From CAZFHZ01 sp964519015 (GTDB lineage Bacteria; Blakebacterota; Blakebacteria; Blakebacterales; CAYUVJ01): a stretch of 31,061 nt of DNA. Below are positions 14,087 through 22,980 of this stretch, in pieces (the first letter of the stretch is position 1; each line of letters begins with the position of its first letter). The stretch spans positions 1 through 31,061 of the forward strand of contig CAZFHZ010000034.1 of assembly GCA_964519015.1 (NCBI GenBank). The letters run 5' to 3'. A program made the translations under genes and the position numbers. The notes beneath the pieces are model-generated. The model was not told where the DNA came from and made no database searches. It worked only from the letters and a program-made list of their open reading frames with translations.

Positions 14087-16786
14087 ATGCCGGAAGTTGG
14101 TTTCGACGGGTTCCGTAAGCGGGGTGGCCTGGTCGTCCCGTTCCGCCGCGAGAAGATCGAGCGGGCGATCCTGGCCGCCTGTCAGGCGGTCGAGCGGGAA
14201 GCCGAGTACACGACTCCGCCCGATCTACCCGTCCGCATCACCGACCGGGTCCTCGAGCAACTCGGCCATTCCGAGAGCGAGTACTTCGTCCCCCTCGACG
14301 AGAACGGCAAGCGCATCCCCCGGATCGAGGACGTCCAGGACCTGGTCGAGGTCTCGCTGGCCGAGGCCGACGAGACCCTGGTGGTGGCCTCCTACAAGCG
14401 CTACCGGAAGAAGCGAGAGGTGGCCCGCAGCCGCATCCGCGTGCGGGGGGAGATGCACCCCGGAGCGGTGGACGTCACGGACGCCAGCCTCCTGCTGGTG
14501 GAATCGACCACCGACAATGTCACCCGTCCCTGGGACCACCAGCGGATCGTGGACGCCATCCTGGAGTACACCGACCTCCCCACCGAGGTCGCCGTCAACG
14601 TCGCCAAGGCGGTCGAGAACCGGATCATCACCAGCGAGATGAAGACGGTGAACACCACCCTCATCCGCGAACTGGTGAACAACGAGCTGGCCGAGCGCGG
14701 CTTCCACGACCAGCTGAAGGACCTCTCCCTCTACGCGGTGCCCAAAGACTTCGTACAGAAACTGATGTTCACCAAGTCGACCGAGAACTCCAACATCGTC
14801 AACAACAACCCGGAGGCGGTCAACCTGGGGCTGGCCGAGCTGATCCTGAAGCAGTGGGCGCTCGACACGATCTTCAGTCCCGAGGTCAAGCGGGCCCACG
14901 ACACCGGCGCCATCCACCTGCACGACCTGGGCTACCCCCACCGTGTCTACTGCTCCTCCCACTCGATCGAGTACGTGAAGAAATACGGGTTGCGCAACCT
15001 GGCCAACCTGAGCACGACCTCCAAGCCGGCCCGCTCGGCCACCGTGCTGACCGGACACCTCAACACCTTCCTGGCCTCCATGCAGGCCAACTACGCCGGC
15101 GCCCTGGGCATCGCCTATATCAACATCCTCTACGCTCCGATGCTGGAGGGGATGAGCTGGAAGGAGTACAAGCAGAACGCCCAGGAGCTGGTCTTCAACG
15201 GCTCCCAGAACGCTTTTTCACGAGGGGGGCAGACCCTCTTCCTCGACTTCAACATCCACTCGGGTATCCCGAAATACATGAAGACGGTGCCGGCCGTCGG
15301 CCCGGGAGGCCGATACCTCCTGCGCCAAGCCGACGGCACCAGGGTTCGGCTGGAGGAGGTGTTGCGCGAGGAGACCGACGGCGACGGCTATCCACTCATG
15401 GACCTCTACTTCGTCGAGCCTTCGGGGGAGCGGCGGCTGGTGCTGCGCGAGGTAGCCGATCCCGCCGATGGGATCACCTACGACCCGGCGGTGGAGGCGG
15501 AGTTGCAGGAACGTGGCGAGGCGATCGTGACCTACGGCGACTTCGAGGAGGAGGCCCGCCGTTTCACCGAGGCCTTGCTCGAGGTCTGGGGGGAAGGGGA
15601 CAGCAACGGCCGCATCTTCGAGTTCCCGAAGTGCGATTTCCACATCAGTGAGGAGACCTTCAGCGACCCGAAGCAGTACGAGGTCTTCCTGAAGGCGTGT
15701 GAGCTGGCCAGCCGGAACGGATCGACCTATTTCATCTTCGACCGCGACGAGGTGACCCTGTCGGCCTGCTGCCGCCTGCGCACGACCATCGAGAGCAACC
15801 GGATGCTGCGCCACCCCGAGAACATGCGCTTCTGCGGGTTCCAGAACGTCACCATCAACATCCCGCAGGCGGCCTACCGCGCCCGTCGCCGGCAGGGGAG
15901 CGACCTGATCGGCGATCTGTTCACCGAACTCGACCGGACCATGGACCTGGCCGCCCAGGCCCACCTGCAGAAGAAGACCCGCATCGCCGAGATGATGTCG
16001 GGGCCGGGGCATCCCCTCTGGCAGATCGGGATGCCCTCCAACGACGGGAAGCCGTACATCGACCTGGAAGCCTGCACCTACATCATCGGCCTGATCGGCC
16101 TGAACGACGCCATCCATTTCCTCACCGGGGAGGAGCTCCACAGGAGCCGCGAGGCGATGCAGCTGGGGCTGAAGATCATCGCCCACATGTACCTGAAAGC
16201 CAAGACGCTGGCCGAGCAGCACGGTCTGAAGTTCACCCTCGAGGAGTCCCCCGCCGAGAGCGCCGCCCGCCGTCTGGCCAAGACCGACCTGGTCTACTTC
16301 CGGGAAGAAGCCAGGAAGGTGGTCCAGGGGGAGGACGAGGATACGGTCTTCTACACTAACTCGATCCACCTGGCGGCCGACGCCCCCGTCTCGCTGGTCC
16401 GACGGATCCGGGAGCAGGCCAAGTTCCACAGCATGATCGAGTCGGGCGCGATCACCCATGCCTTCGTGGGCGAGGAGCGACCCTCCGCCGAGGCGATCGC
16501 CCGGCTGATGACGGACGTCTTCCACCGTACCCAGTCGGCCCAGGTGACCATCTCGCCGGAGTTCACCTTCTGCAACGACTGCAACCACATGATGCGGGGC
16601 CTGCTCGAGAACTGCAGCCGGTGCGGATCCGACAATGTCTACGGGGAGACCCGGGTGGTCGGCTACTTCAGCAAGATCCAGAACTGGAACAAGTCGAAGC
16701 GCTATGGAGAACTGGTCGCCCGACACCGGGGTCGCTACGCGGTCGAGACCGCGGAGACCCTCGACGACCAGCTTGTCCCGGCTTAA
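14087..16786 (+). CDS. nrdD: Anaerobic (class III) ribonucleoside-triphosphate reductase NrdD
   Basis: 899 residues from the ATG at 14087, which sits 8 nt after GGGAGG. The in-frame ATG at 14081 is only 2 nt from it and less likely. The enzyme reduces ribonucleoside triphosphates to dNTPs without oxygen, using a glycyl radical made by NrdG. Residues 8-110 contain an ATP-cone-type allosteric domain (RKRGGLVVPFRREKIERAI). A second cone-like stretch may lie near 145-205. The barrel follows, with SLYAVPKDFVQKLMF and GHLNTFLASMQANYAGALG. The C-terminus has a four-cysteine zinc site (CNDC, CSRC) and the glycyl radical loop RVVGYFSKIQNWN, with Gly near residue 859. It is longer than the roughly 710-residue E. 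coli enzyme, partly through an extra segment near residues 410-480. Confidence 0.96.
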   Translation: MPEVGFDGFRKRGGLVVPFRREKIERAILAACQAVEREAEYTTPPDLPVRITDRVLEQLGHSESEYFVPLDENGKRIPRIEDVQDLVEVSLAEADETLVVASYKRYRKKREVARSRIRVRGEMHPGAVDVTDASLLLVESTTDNVTRPWDHQRIVDAILEYTDLPTEVAVNVAKAVENRIITSEMKTVNTTLIRELVNNELAERGFHDQLKDLSLYAVPKDFVQKLMFTKSTENSNIVNNNPEAVNLGLAELILKQWALDTIFSPEVKRAHDTGAIHLHDLGYPHRVYCSSHSIEYVKKYGLRNLANLSTTSKPARSATVLTGHLNTFLASMQANYAGALGIAYINILYAPMLEGMSWKEYKQNAQELVFNGSQNAFSRGGQTLFLDFNIHSGIPKYMKTVPAVGPGGRYLLRQADGTRVRLEEVLREETDGDGYPLMDLYFVEPSGERRLVLREVADPADGITYDPAVEAELQERGEAIVTYGDFEEEARRFTEALLEVWGEGDSNGRIFEFPKCDFHISEETFSDPKQYEVFLKACELASRNGSTYFIFDRDEVTLSACCRLRTTIESNRMLRHPENMRFCGFQNVTINIPQAAYRARRRQGSDLIGDLFTELDRTMDLAAQAHLQKKTRIAEMMSGPGHPLWQIGMPSNDGKPYIDLEACTYIIGLIGLNDAIHFLTGEELHRSREAMQLGLKIIAHMYLKAKTLAEQHGLKFTLEESPAESAARRLAKTDLVYFREEARKVVQGEDEDTVFYTNSIHLAADAPVSLVRRIREQAKFHSMIESGAITHAFVGEERPSAEAIARLMTDVFHRTQSAQVTISPEFTFCNDCNHMMRGLLENCSRCGSDNVYGETRVVGYFSKIQNWNKSKRYGELVARHRGRYAVETAETLDDQLVPA

Positions 16787-16800
16787 ACGGAGCAGCGGAC

Positions 16801-17199
16801 ATGGCGAAACCCATCCGCATCCTGGTATTCGGTAAGCCCGGGTGCGACAAGTGCAAGATCCTCAACCAGCGACTCGACAACCTGCTCGAGCAACCGGAGT
16901 GGCAGGACTTCGAGAAGCACTACTGTGATGTATCCACCGAGGAAGGACTGGTGGCGTTCGCCGGGGCGGAGTGCATCAACCCGCAGCAGATACCCGCCCT
17001 GCTGGTCACGCGACGGGACCCGTCGGGCGGATTCTATATCCCGATCCCCAACCCCCGGCCCGGGGTGGTCGAAGAGGTGTTTGGGAAGTCCAAACTCTAC
17101 CCGTTCCTGGGCCTGCGTACCGACTACTCCGAGACCGGGCGCGGGGTGATCTCCCCGCAGATGATCACCGCGGTGCTGGATGAAGCCCGCAGCGGCTGA
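16801..17199 (+). CDS. Thioredoxin/glutaredoxin-like redoxin, probable NrdD reductant
   Basis: 132 residues from the ATG at 16801. The start gives a beta strand (IRILVFG) leading into the redox motif GCDKCK, with Cys15 and Cys18. A helix follows, and near residue 64 comes QQIPALLV with the cis-proline expected of a thioredoxin fold. The gene lies 14 bp after nrdD and overlaps nrdG by 20 bp. Some class III reductases, such as the Neisseria bacilliformis type, use a redoxin and thioredoxin reductase instead of formate. The position here suggests this protein reduces NrdD active-site cysteines. That role is inferred from context; no thioredoxin reductase gene is in the window. Confidence 0.8.
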   Translation: MAKPIRILVFGKPGCDKCKILNQRLDNLLEQPEWQDFEKHYCDVSTEEGLVAFAGAECINPQQIPALLVTRRDPSGGFYIPIPNPRPGVVEEVFGKSKLYPFLGLRTDYSETGRGVISPQMITAVLDEARSG

Positions 17200-17899
17200 G
17201 CCGGCCGGCACCTCCGTCTACGCGTATCTGCGCCAACCCTCGCTGGTCGATTACCCGGGCTACCCGGCCGCCCTCTTCTTCACCAGCGGCTGCAACTTCG
17301 CCTGTCGCTACTGCCACAATCCCGCCCTGATGCGCCGGCGACAGTCCGGCTTGAGCTGGGAGCGGCTCCAACAGGTCTGCACAGCCTTCCGGGAGGAGTG
17401 GACGAGCGCAGCTGTCCTCAGCGGCGGAGAACCGACGATGGCGGAGGACCTGCCGGAAATCATCTCGTTCTTCCGCGCCCAGGGTTGGCGGATCAAGCTC
17501 GACACCAACGGTTCCTTCCCTGATGTCCTCGCCCAGGTACTGCCCCGGGTGGACTACGTGGCGCTCGATGTGAAGGCGTCACCGGATCGTTACCGCGAAC
17601 TGACCGGGTTCGGAGAGGTGGAGCGGATCCGCGAGAGTATCGCTCTGCTGCGGTCGGGCGGGACCGACTACGAACTGCGCACCACTCTGATCGAGCCTTT
17701 CCACGACGATGCCCAGCTGCACGAAATAGCGGACATGGTCCGGGGCACCCGGCGCCTCGTCCTGCAACCCTTCCTTCCCCGCCCCGACATGCCCGATCCG
17801 ACCTTCCGGCTGCTGCTGCGCACCTCCCCCGACCGGCTCCGCGAGGCGGCTGCCCTGCTGACCGGCTGCGCGGACGAGATCCTCATCCGGGGTGATTGA
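17180..17899 (+). CDS. nrdG: Anaerobic ribonucleotide reductase activase NrdG (radical SAM)
   Basis: 239 residues. The radical-SAM cluster motif is Cys38-x3-Cys42-x2-Cys45 in the sequence GCNFACRYCHNP. LSGGEPTM near 81 (the SAM-binding GGE) and RIKLDTNGSFP follow. The protein uses a [4Fe-4S] cluster and SAM to place the glycyl radical on NrdD. It is larger than the E. coli activase (about 154 residues) and matches the longer YjjW/NrdG-type activases annotated as anaerobic ribonucleoside-triphosphate reductase activating protein. The start overlaps the redoxin gene by 20 bp, which points to translational coupling in the three-gene operon. Confidence 0.92.
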   Translation: MKPAAAEPAGTSVYAYLRQPSLVDYPGYPAALFFTSGCNFACRYCHNPALMRRRQSGLSWERLQQVCTAFREEWTSAAVLSGGEPTMAEDLPEIISFFRAQGWRIKLDTNGSFPDVLAQVLPRVDYVALDVKASPDRYRELTGFGEVERIRESIALLRSGGTDYELRTTLIEPFHDDAQLHEIADMVRGTRRLVLQPFLPRPDMPDPTFRLLLRTSPDRLREAAALLTGCADEILIRGD

Positions 17900-17922
17900 G
17901 CCGCGGGAGTTAGTGTCCCGAG

Positions 17923-18429
17923 TCAGCGGAACAGATCGCGCAGCGGGATCCGCACGGCCCGCCCGGCGAAGAGCTGCTGGATACCGGCCAGCTCCTCCTC
18001 GGGCGGGCCGATCTGCCAGCACTCCCCCGCCGGCAGGTCGACCAGGGGGGGGCCATCGGGTTCGTTGAGCGGGCAGATGTCGCGGTACTCTCGCACCTCA
18101 CCCTCCTCGTCGATCTCGAAGTAGCGGAGGGGCAATCCCTGGGTACGGCAGACGTAGGGTCGCGCCGGGTAGATGCGGCAGGAGCTGCCGTCATTCAGGA
18201 AGGCACAGGCGCCGGGAGTCCGGGGAGCCTGCGTCAGGACGGCCGGGAAGTCGCGGCGGATCCGTTCGGCCTCGACCGTGAAGACGGTCAGGTCGTCCCG
18301 GCAGCAGTCGGCGCAGCCTCGCCGGCACTTCAGGCGGGGGCCGTGCGATCGGGCCAACCGGGTGGCGGCGTCCTCGATCCGTCGGTGGAAGGCGACCAGG
18401 CGGGCGAGGGCTGTCTCCGCGTCCTTCAT
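17923..18429 (-). CDS. YkgJ-family cysteine cluster protein
   Basis: 168 residues from the ATG at 18429. The longer frame upstream reads intergenic DNA. The N-terminal third has the cluster Cys35-x3-Cys39-x2-CysCys42-43. Later come CAFLNDGSSCRIYPARPYVC and a further Cys in REYRDICPL. This is the YkgJ/PF03692 pattern, thought to bind a zinc or iron-sulfur centre. Function unknown. It is convergent with nrdG, 23 bp away, so it is not part of the reductase operon. Confidence 0.88.
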   Translation of the reverse strand: MKDAETALARLVAFHRRIEDAATRLARSHGPRLKCRRGCADCCRDDLTVFTVEAERIRRDFPAVLTQAPRTPGACAFLNDGSSCRIYPARPYVCRTQGLPLRYFEIDEEGEVREYRDICPLNEPDGPPLVDLPAGECWQIGPPEEELAGIQQLFAGRAVRIPLRDLFR

Positions 18430-18651
18430 CCCGGTCCCTGCCAGGTCTCCGGACCCGTACGGGCACTCCCGGGTCTTACCACTCCCTCCGAACGCGCGGG
18501 AGCAGCGCGGCTGAGCAAGCTGACGAGCACGAGTCCGGCACCCAGCATGGCGAATCCCTCCGGTGGAAGCTCCCCGGAGGCTAACCCTGCGCTCGGCGCC
18601 GCGCACCTGTTTTCTAATTACTGCTCCAGGAGGTTGATGAGACCGGCCCGC

Positions 18652-19920
18652 TCAATCGCTCCCCCGCCTGGCGACCGCCCTGTAGAGCCGGTCGTCGATA
18701 CGGTAACGCTGAACCGAGGCGTAATCGTCCAGTGGCTGGAAGAGACGCCACGCCCGGCCGTCCCGGATGACGTCGGGGATGAAGGGGAAGCGGGTCCGGG
18801 CCACGATCCGGCCGGCCTGCAGGTCGATGACGTCCACCAGACGCCACCGCTCGGCGACCGACTCATCGTCGATCGACTGCTGCGCGGAGTCCTGCTCGCA
18901 GAACCGGAAGGCGAAGAGCAGGTCGCCGTCGGCCCGCAGCGCCTTGACGGGGGGATAGAACTCGGTGGCGGCCAGGACCTCCTTCACGACGGGGTTGACC
19001 TCGAAGGTCCTCTGGAGGAAGGCGTTGTAGACCGCTTCGCGCCGCCGGCACGCCTCCGGGATCCGGGCCGGCTCGAAGGGGATGAAGAAGGGGATCGTGC
19101 GCCCCTCGTTGAGGTCAACCTGGGTCAGTCGCCAAGTCGGATATTCCTGCTCGGGCCCGGTCTCCCATCGTACATCATGGCTGGTGTGCACATATACGAT
19201 CCGGCCGGGGGCGGGGACCGCCCAGAGGAGTTCTCCCTGGAACTCGACACTGTTACTGCTGTTCGCGTTGATCCGGATGGTGCTCCGGGATGGGTACTGC
19301 ACGATCTCGGACAGCGTCTGGCCGGTCGCTACGACCAGCTGTTCACTGGCGTGGTAGCGCTGCTCGAGGGCGCCGTTGAATCCGAAGAGATCGACCAGGC
19401 AGGTCGTCCCGTCCAGGGGGACGACCCGGTTGAGCATAGTGAAGGTGAATCCGTTCTGGCGGATATAGTCTCCGAAGGGCTTCTCCGATCGGTAGTTCCA
19501 GCGGCGCAGGAACTCCCCCTCTGGATTGTACTGGTTCCACTCCCAGAGGATGTCCTGAACCGTGATCACATCGGTGGGTCCCACGCTCGGCCGCATCGGG
19601 GCGTCGAATTCGCCCGGTCCCTTACCCTTGCGACCGATCCGGTCCACCAGCCGGCCTTCGTCGTCGAAGACCTTCAGGCAGTTGTCGTCGGTGACCAGCA
19701 GCCTTCCCCGGGCATCGACCGCGATCCCCTCGGGATCGGCCAGGTTGACTTCCACACTCTCGGCCCCGTCCTGGAGGACGTGCTCCAGGGTGAGTGCATC
19801 CTCGAACCAGGGCACCCGGCTTTCCCCCTCCCCCCCTCCTGCTCTCGAACAGCCGGCGGCAGCCGTGACGATCAGCAGGCCGGTTAGGGCGGTGGTTAGC
19901 GGACGGTCGCTCCAGGGCAT
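18652..19920 (-). CDS. 6-bladed beta-propeller lipoprotein (second copy)
   Basis: 422 residues from the ATG at 19920. That ATG has a GGAGG site exactly 6 nt upstream, whereas the upstream ATGs at 19938 and 19926 do not. The signal peptide ends in lipobox AAGC with Cys near residue 24. Propeller repeats include DPEGIAVDARGRLLVTDDN and VDRIGRKGKGPGEF. The latter closely resembles VRDIGRRGEGPGEF in the protein at 7896-9173, so the two are paralogues. It is probably anchored in the outer membrane and used for binding; the ligand is unknown. It is transcribed divergently from the serine hydrolase at 20076. Confidence 0.85.
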   Translation of the reverse strand: MPWSDRPLTTALTGLLIVTAAAGCSRAGGGEGESRVPWFEDALTLEHVLQDGAESVEVNLADPEGIAVDARGRLLVTDDNCLKVFDDEGRLVDRIGRKGKGPGEFDAPMRPSVGPTDVITVQDILWEWNQYNPEGEFLRRWNYRSEKPFGDYIRQNGFTFTMLNRVVPLDGTTCLVDLFGFNGALEQRYHASEQLVVATGQTLSEIVQYPSRSTIRINANSSNSVEFQGELLWAVPAPGRIVYVHTSHDVRWETGPEQEYPTWRLTQVDLNEGRTIPFFIPFEPARIPEACRRREAVYNAFLQRTFEVNPVVKEVLAATEFYPPVKALRADGDLLFAFRFCEQDSAQQSIDDESVAERWRLVDVIDLQAGRIVARTRFPFIPDVIRDGRAWRLFQPLDDYASVQRYRIDDRLYRAVARRGSD

Positions 19921-20075
19921 CCCCATCCTCCGGTCCATCCGGCCGCTTCCGCGGCCTTGGAAAAGTGGTCTCTTCGTTCAATTGGATGCCGCCGCGGCCG
20001 GAACGGTTGGACCCGATGTGCCGGTCAACGGCACATCCGGCTGAATCCGTCGTATGCTTAGGTACGGAGGCGGTG

Positions 20076-21176
20076 ATGCGACGGAACCTCATCTGCTCGA
20101 TCCTGGTACTCGCCCTGCTGGCGACGGGTTGCGGTCTGCTCTGGCCCTCCTCCGGGGTGGAATACCCCTCCTACTCCTGGCCGGTCGCCGGGCTGGAGGA
20201 AGTGGGCATCGACCCGGTCCTGATGGAGGACGCCGTGGCCGGCGCCCGCCGGCTGGGCTATGTGCGCAGCCTGCTGATCGCCCGCCACGGCCGGCTGGCC
20301 GGCGAACACTACTTCGGCGGAGCGCGGGCGGATCGCCCCTGGCCGCTCCGGTCGGCCACCAAGAGCGTCACCTCCGCCCTGGTCGGTATCGCCCTGCGAC
20401 AGGGTAAGCTCCCCGGAGTCGACGGTCACATCATGGACTGGTTCCCGGAGTACGCCGGGGGAGTGACCGACACCCGGATCACCCAGGTTACCCTCGCCCA
20501 TCTGCTGACCATGACCGGTGGCATCCCGGGAGACGGGGAGGACATCGGTGCCGCCGCCAGCACCGACCAGATCGGCGCGACCCTGACCCGCCCCCTGGCC
20601 GCCGATCCCGGCAGCACCTTCATCTACTCCAGCCTCGGGGTGCACCTTCTCTCGGGTCTGCTCGGTCGCATCTACCACCGGACCATTGCGGCGCAGGCCT
20701 GGCTCGACCTTTGCGCTCCCCTCGGGATCTCGATCCCGGAGTGGGAGACCGACCTGCTGGGGAATCCGTACGGCGGCACCGGGGCGGAGATGACCCCGCG
20801 GGACATGGCCCGTTTCGGGCAGCTCTTCCTGCAGGGGGGGGAGGTCGAGGGCGTGCGCATCCTGTCCCAGAACTGGGTGGAGGACTCCCTGGGCCTGCAG
20901 GTAGGGGGCAACTGGACCTGGGATCCGGTCGAAGGTCTCGGTTACGGATACCTCTGGTGGACCGGCACCATGGACGGGGTCCGGGTCCACTTCGCTTCCG
21001 GCTATGCGGGTCAGTTCATCCTAATCTGTCCGGTCCGCGACCTGGTCGTGACCACCACGGCTGCGCTGACCAACGATGTCGAGGCGGGGAATGCCCAGGG
21101 GGACGCGATCCTCCGGCTGCTGGGTGAGCAGGTGCTCCCGGCCGTGACCCCGGAGGCTGTCCCGCCGAACCGCTGA
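20076..21176 (+). CDS. Serine hydrolase, beta-lactamase (class C/S12) family lipoprotein
   Basis: 366 residues from the ATG at 20076, with GGAGG 5 nt upstream. A lipoprotein signal ends in LATGC (Cys near residue 18). The nucleophile motif S-x-x-K is SATK, in RSATKSVTSALVGIALRQGK. The Tyr motif is FIYSSLGVHLLSG, and the third motif region is FASGYAGQFILICP. The last is closer to NylB-type 6-aminohexanoate-oligomer hydrolases and esterases than to true class C beta-lactamases, which have KTG. It is likely an envelope-anchored esterase, amidase or peptidase of unknown substrate. There is no evidence that it confers antibiotic resistance. Confidence 0.9.
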   Translation: MRRNLICSILVLALLATGCGLLWPSSGVEYPSYSWPVAGLEEVGIDPVLMEDAVAGARRLGYVRSLLIARHGRLAGEHYFGGARADRPWPLRSATKSVTSALVGIALRQGKLPGVDGHIMDWFPEYAGGVTDTRITQVTLAHLLTMTGGIPGDGEDIGAAASTDQIGATLTRPLAADPGSTFIYSSLGVHLLSGLLGRIYHRTIAAQAWLDLCAPLGISIPEWETDLLGNPYGGTGAEMTPRDMARFGQLFLQGGEVEGVRILSQNWVEDSLGLQVGGNWTWDPVEGLGYGYLWWTGTMDGVRVHFASGYAGQFILICPVRDLVVTTTAALTNDVEAGNAQGDAILRLLGEQVLPAVTPEAVPPNR

Positions 21177-21188
21177 GAGCGTAGCCGC

Positions 21189-21695
21189 TCAGGGTGACGA
21201 GAAGCGCTCCTCCGGGAAGGAGAAGTGCATCTGCACGATCTTCCAGCCCTCCGTCCCCTTCACCAGCGTGCCCGTCCAGCGGACGTTCCACCAGCAGGCA
21301 GGCTGCCCCGCCCATTCGTTGACATCGTCCAGGTAGCAGTGGAACCAGGCGGCGTCGCCCAGCGGTGAGAGGCCGACATAGAGGTCCTTCAGCTCGCTGC
21401 GGACGGCCTTGAAACGGTCATCCATGAAGAAGTCGGTCTGTCTCTCGAAGGCGGAGAAGCCCTGGATGGTGCCGGCCGAGTCGGGGGTGAAGAAGAAGAA
21501 CTCCGGCCCCTGATCGACGGTACTGTAGCTGAGGTCGCGGTCCTTGGTCAGGGCCCACTGGATATTCGCCTTGACGACCCGCTCGACCTCGGCCCGTTCG
21601 GCGTCGGGGTCGGCGCTGCGGGTGCAGGCGGGAAGCAGGGTGAGGACGGCCACCAGGAGGGCCGTCGCTGCGGCGGGCCGGGTGGATGCGATCAT
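21189..21695 (-). CDS. SnoaL-like/DUF4440 (NTF2-fold) lipoprotein
   Basis: 168 residues with a lipoprotein signal (LLPAC, Cys near 24). The mature domain has the NTF2-like cone pattern: an opening helix (AEVERVVKANIQWALTKD), a middle with FSAFERQTDFFMD, and terminal strands WWNVRWTGTLVKGTEGWKIV and MHFSFP. Proteins of this shape include binding proteins and isomerases; no catalytic residues can be named here. It is convergent with the serine hydrolase (12 bp apart) and divergent from ychF (158 bp apart). Confidence 0.82.
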   Translation of the reverse strand: MIASTRPAAATALLVAVLTLLPACTRSADPDAERAEVERVVKANIQWALTKDRDLSYSTVDQGPEFFFFTPDSAGTIQGFSAFERQTDFFMDDRFKAVRSELKDLYVGLSPLGDAAWFHCYLDDVNEWAGQPACWWNVRWTGTLVKGTEGWKIVQMHFSFPEERFSSP

Positions 21696-21853
21696 ATCAT
21701 GACTCCAGGCTGGCGGTTCGCCGGGCCGGCCGGAGGCCCCGACCGGTGTCCGGACTCCCTTCCCGCTGGTGGTACGGTGACTGGGCCGGCGGGGTTCGCC
21801 CCGGGTCTCCTTCCTCCTGTTTTCCCGCTCCCGGCTGCGCTAGGCTGGAGGTG

Positions 21854-22963
21854 ATGTCCCGACTCGATATCGGCATCATCGGGCTGCCGAACGTGGGCAA
21901 GTCCACCCTCTTCCAGGCGCTCACCGCGATCGCCGTGCCGGCGGAGAACTACCCCTTCTGCACTATCGAACCGAACGTGGGAGTGGTCGAGGTACCCGAC
22001 GAGCGCCTGGTCCATCTCCATGAGTTGGTCGAGCCCCGGCGGCCGAAACGGATCCATGCCGTGGTGGGTTTCTCCGACATCGCCGGGCTGGTGGCGGGAG
22101 CCTCGAAGGGGGAGGGCCTGGGCAACCAGTTCCTCGGCCACATCCGCCAGGTGGACGCCGTGGTGCACGTGGTCCGCTGTTTCGAGGAGGGAAGCGTCAT
22201 CCACCCCTACGAGAAGCCCGACCCGGTCCGGGACCGCGAAGTAGTGGAGATCGAACTGGCCCTGGCCGACCTGGAGGTCGTGGAGGGCCGGATCGGCCGG
22301 ATCGCCAAAAAGGCCCAATCGGGAGAGAAGGAAGCGCGGGTTGAGCTGGCCCTCCTGGAGCGGCTGCGCGACCGCCTGCGTCGCGGGGAGCCGGCGCGCC
22401 GCGAGCCCCTCGAACCCCAGGAGCGGGATGCCCTGCGCGGGTTCGGCCTGCTGACCCTCAAGCCGGTGCTCTATGTCGCCAACATCGGGGAGGACTGCCT
22501 GCAGCAGGACCATCCCCTCGTCGACCGCCTGCGTTCATCGGTCGTCGCCGAGGGACATCCCGCCGAGGTGCTGCCGCTCTGCGCCCGGCTGGAAGCCGAA
22601 CTCTCCCAGCTCCCGGGTGATGAACGCGGGGAGTTCCTGCAGGCGATGGGACTGGAGGAGAGCGGTCTCAACCGTCTGGTGCGGGCCGGCTACCACCTGC
22701 TCGAGTTGATCACGTTCTTCACCATCGGAGATGAGGAGGTGCGCGCCTGGACGGTCCGGCAGGGGGCCTCCGCCGCCGAGGCGGCGGGCGGCGTCCACAG
22801 CGACTTCCAGGAGCGCTTCATCCGGGCGGAGACCATTCATTACCGGGACTTCCTGGAGTTCCGGTCGATGAAACAGGCCCGTGAGCACGGTCGAATTCGC
22901 GCGGAGGGACGGGAGTACGTCGTCCAGGACGGCGACATCCTCTACTTCCGGATCAATCCCTGA
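21854..22963 (+). CDS. ychF: Redox-regulated ATPase YchF (Obg family)
   Basis: 369 residues from the ATG at 21854, with GGAGG very close upstream. Residues 1-280 are the P-loop domain: G1 GLPNVGKST, the switch segment NYPFCTIEPNVGVV, and G3 DIAGLV. The G4 position reads NIGE rather than NKxD, consistent with YchF preferring ATP to GTP. A coiled-coil insert occupies about 130-200. The C-terminal TGS domain runs from LITFFTIG to YVVQDGDILYFRINP. YchF is a nearly universal ribosome-associated ATPase linked to stress control. The length is normal. The next gene starts 17 bp later on the same strand. Confidence 0.96.
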   Translation: MSRLDIGIIGLPNVGKSTLFQALTAIAVPAENYPFCTIEPNVGVVEVPDERLVHLHELVEPRRPKRIHAVVGFSDIAGLVAGASKGEGLGNQFLGHIRQVDAVVHVVRCFEEGSVIHPYEKPDPVRDREVVEIELALADLEVVEGRIGRIAKKAQSGEKEARVELALLERLRDRLRRGEPARREPLEPQERDALRGFGLLTLKPVLYVANIGEDCLQQDHPLVDRLRSSVVAEGHPAEVLPLCARLEAELSQLPGDERGEFLQAMGLEESGLNRLVRAGYHLLELITFFTIGDEEVRAWTVRQGASAAEAAGGVHSDFQERFIRAETIHYRDFLEFRSMKQAREHGRIRAEGREYVVQDGDILYFRINP

Positions 22964-22980
22964 GCGAAGGTAAGGGATCG

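Noticed and set aside
15218..16726. 502-codon minus-strand frame inside nrdD.
   Set aside because: It is the mirror of a recognised catalytic gene, with a composition typical of antisense shadows and no recognisable domain.
18343..19887. Long plus-strand open frame (514 codons) opposite the second beta-propeller.
   Set aside because: It is antisense to a clear lipoprotein gene with a good ribosome-binding site. Its translation is low-complexity, and such mirror frames are common in GC-rich DNA.
20076..21176. Reading the serine hydrolase as an antibiotic-resistance beta-lactamase.
   Set aside because: It has S-x-x-K and a Tyr motif but a GYAGQ-type third motif as in NylB-like hydrolases instead of KTG, and no resistance context.
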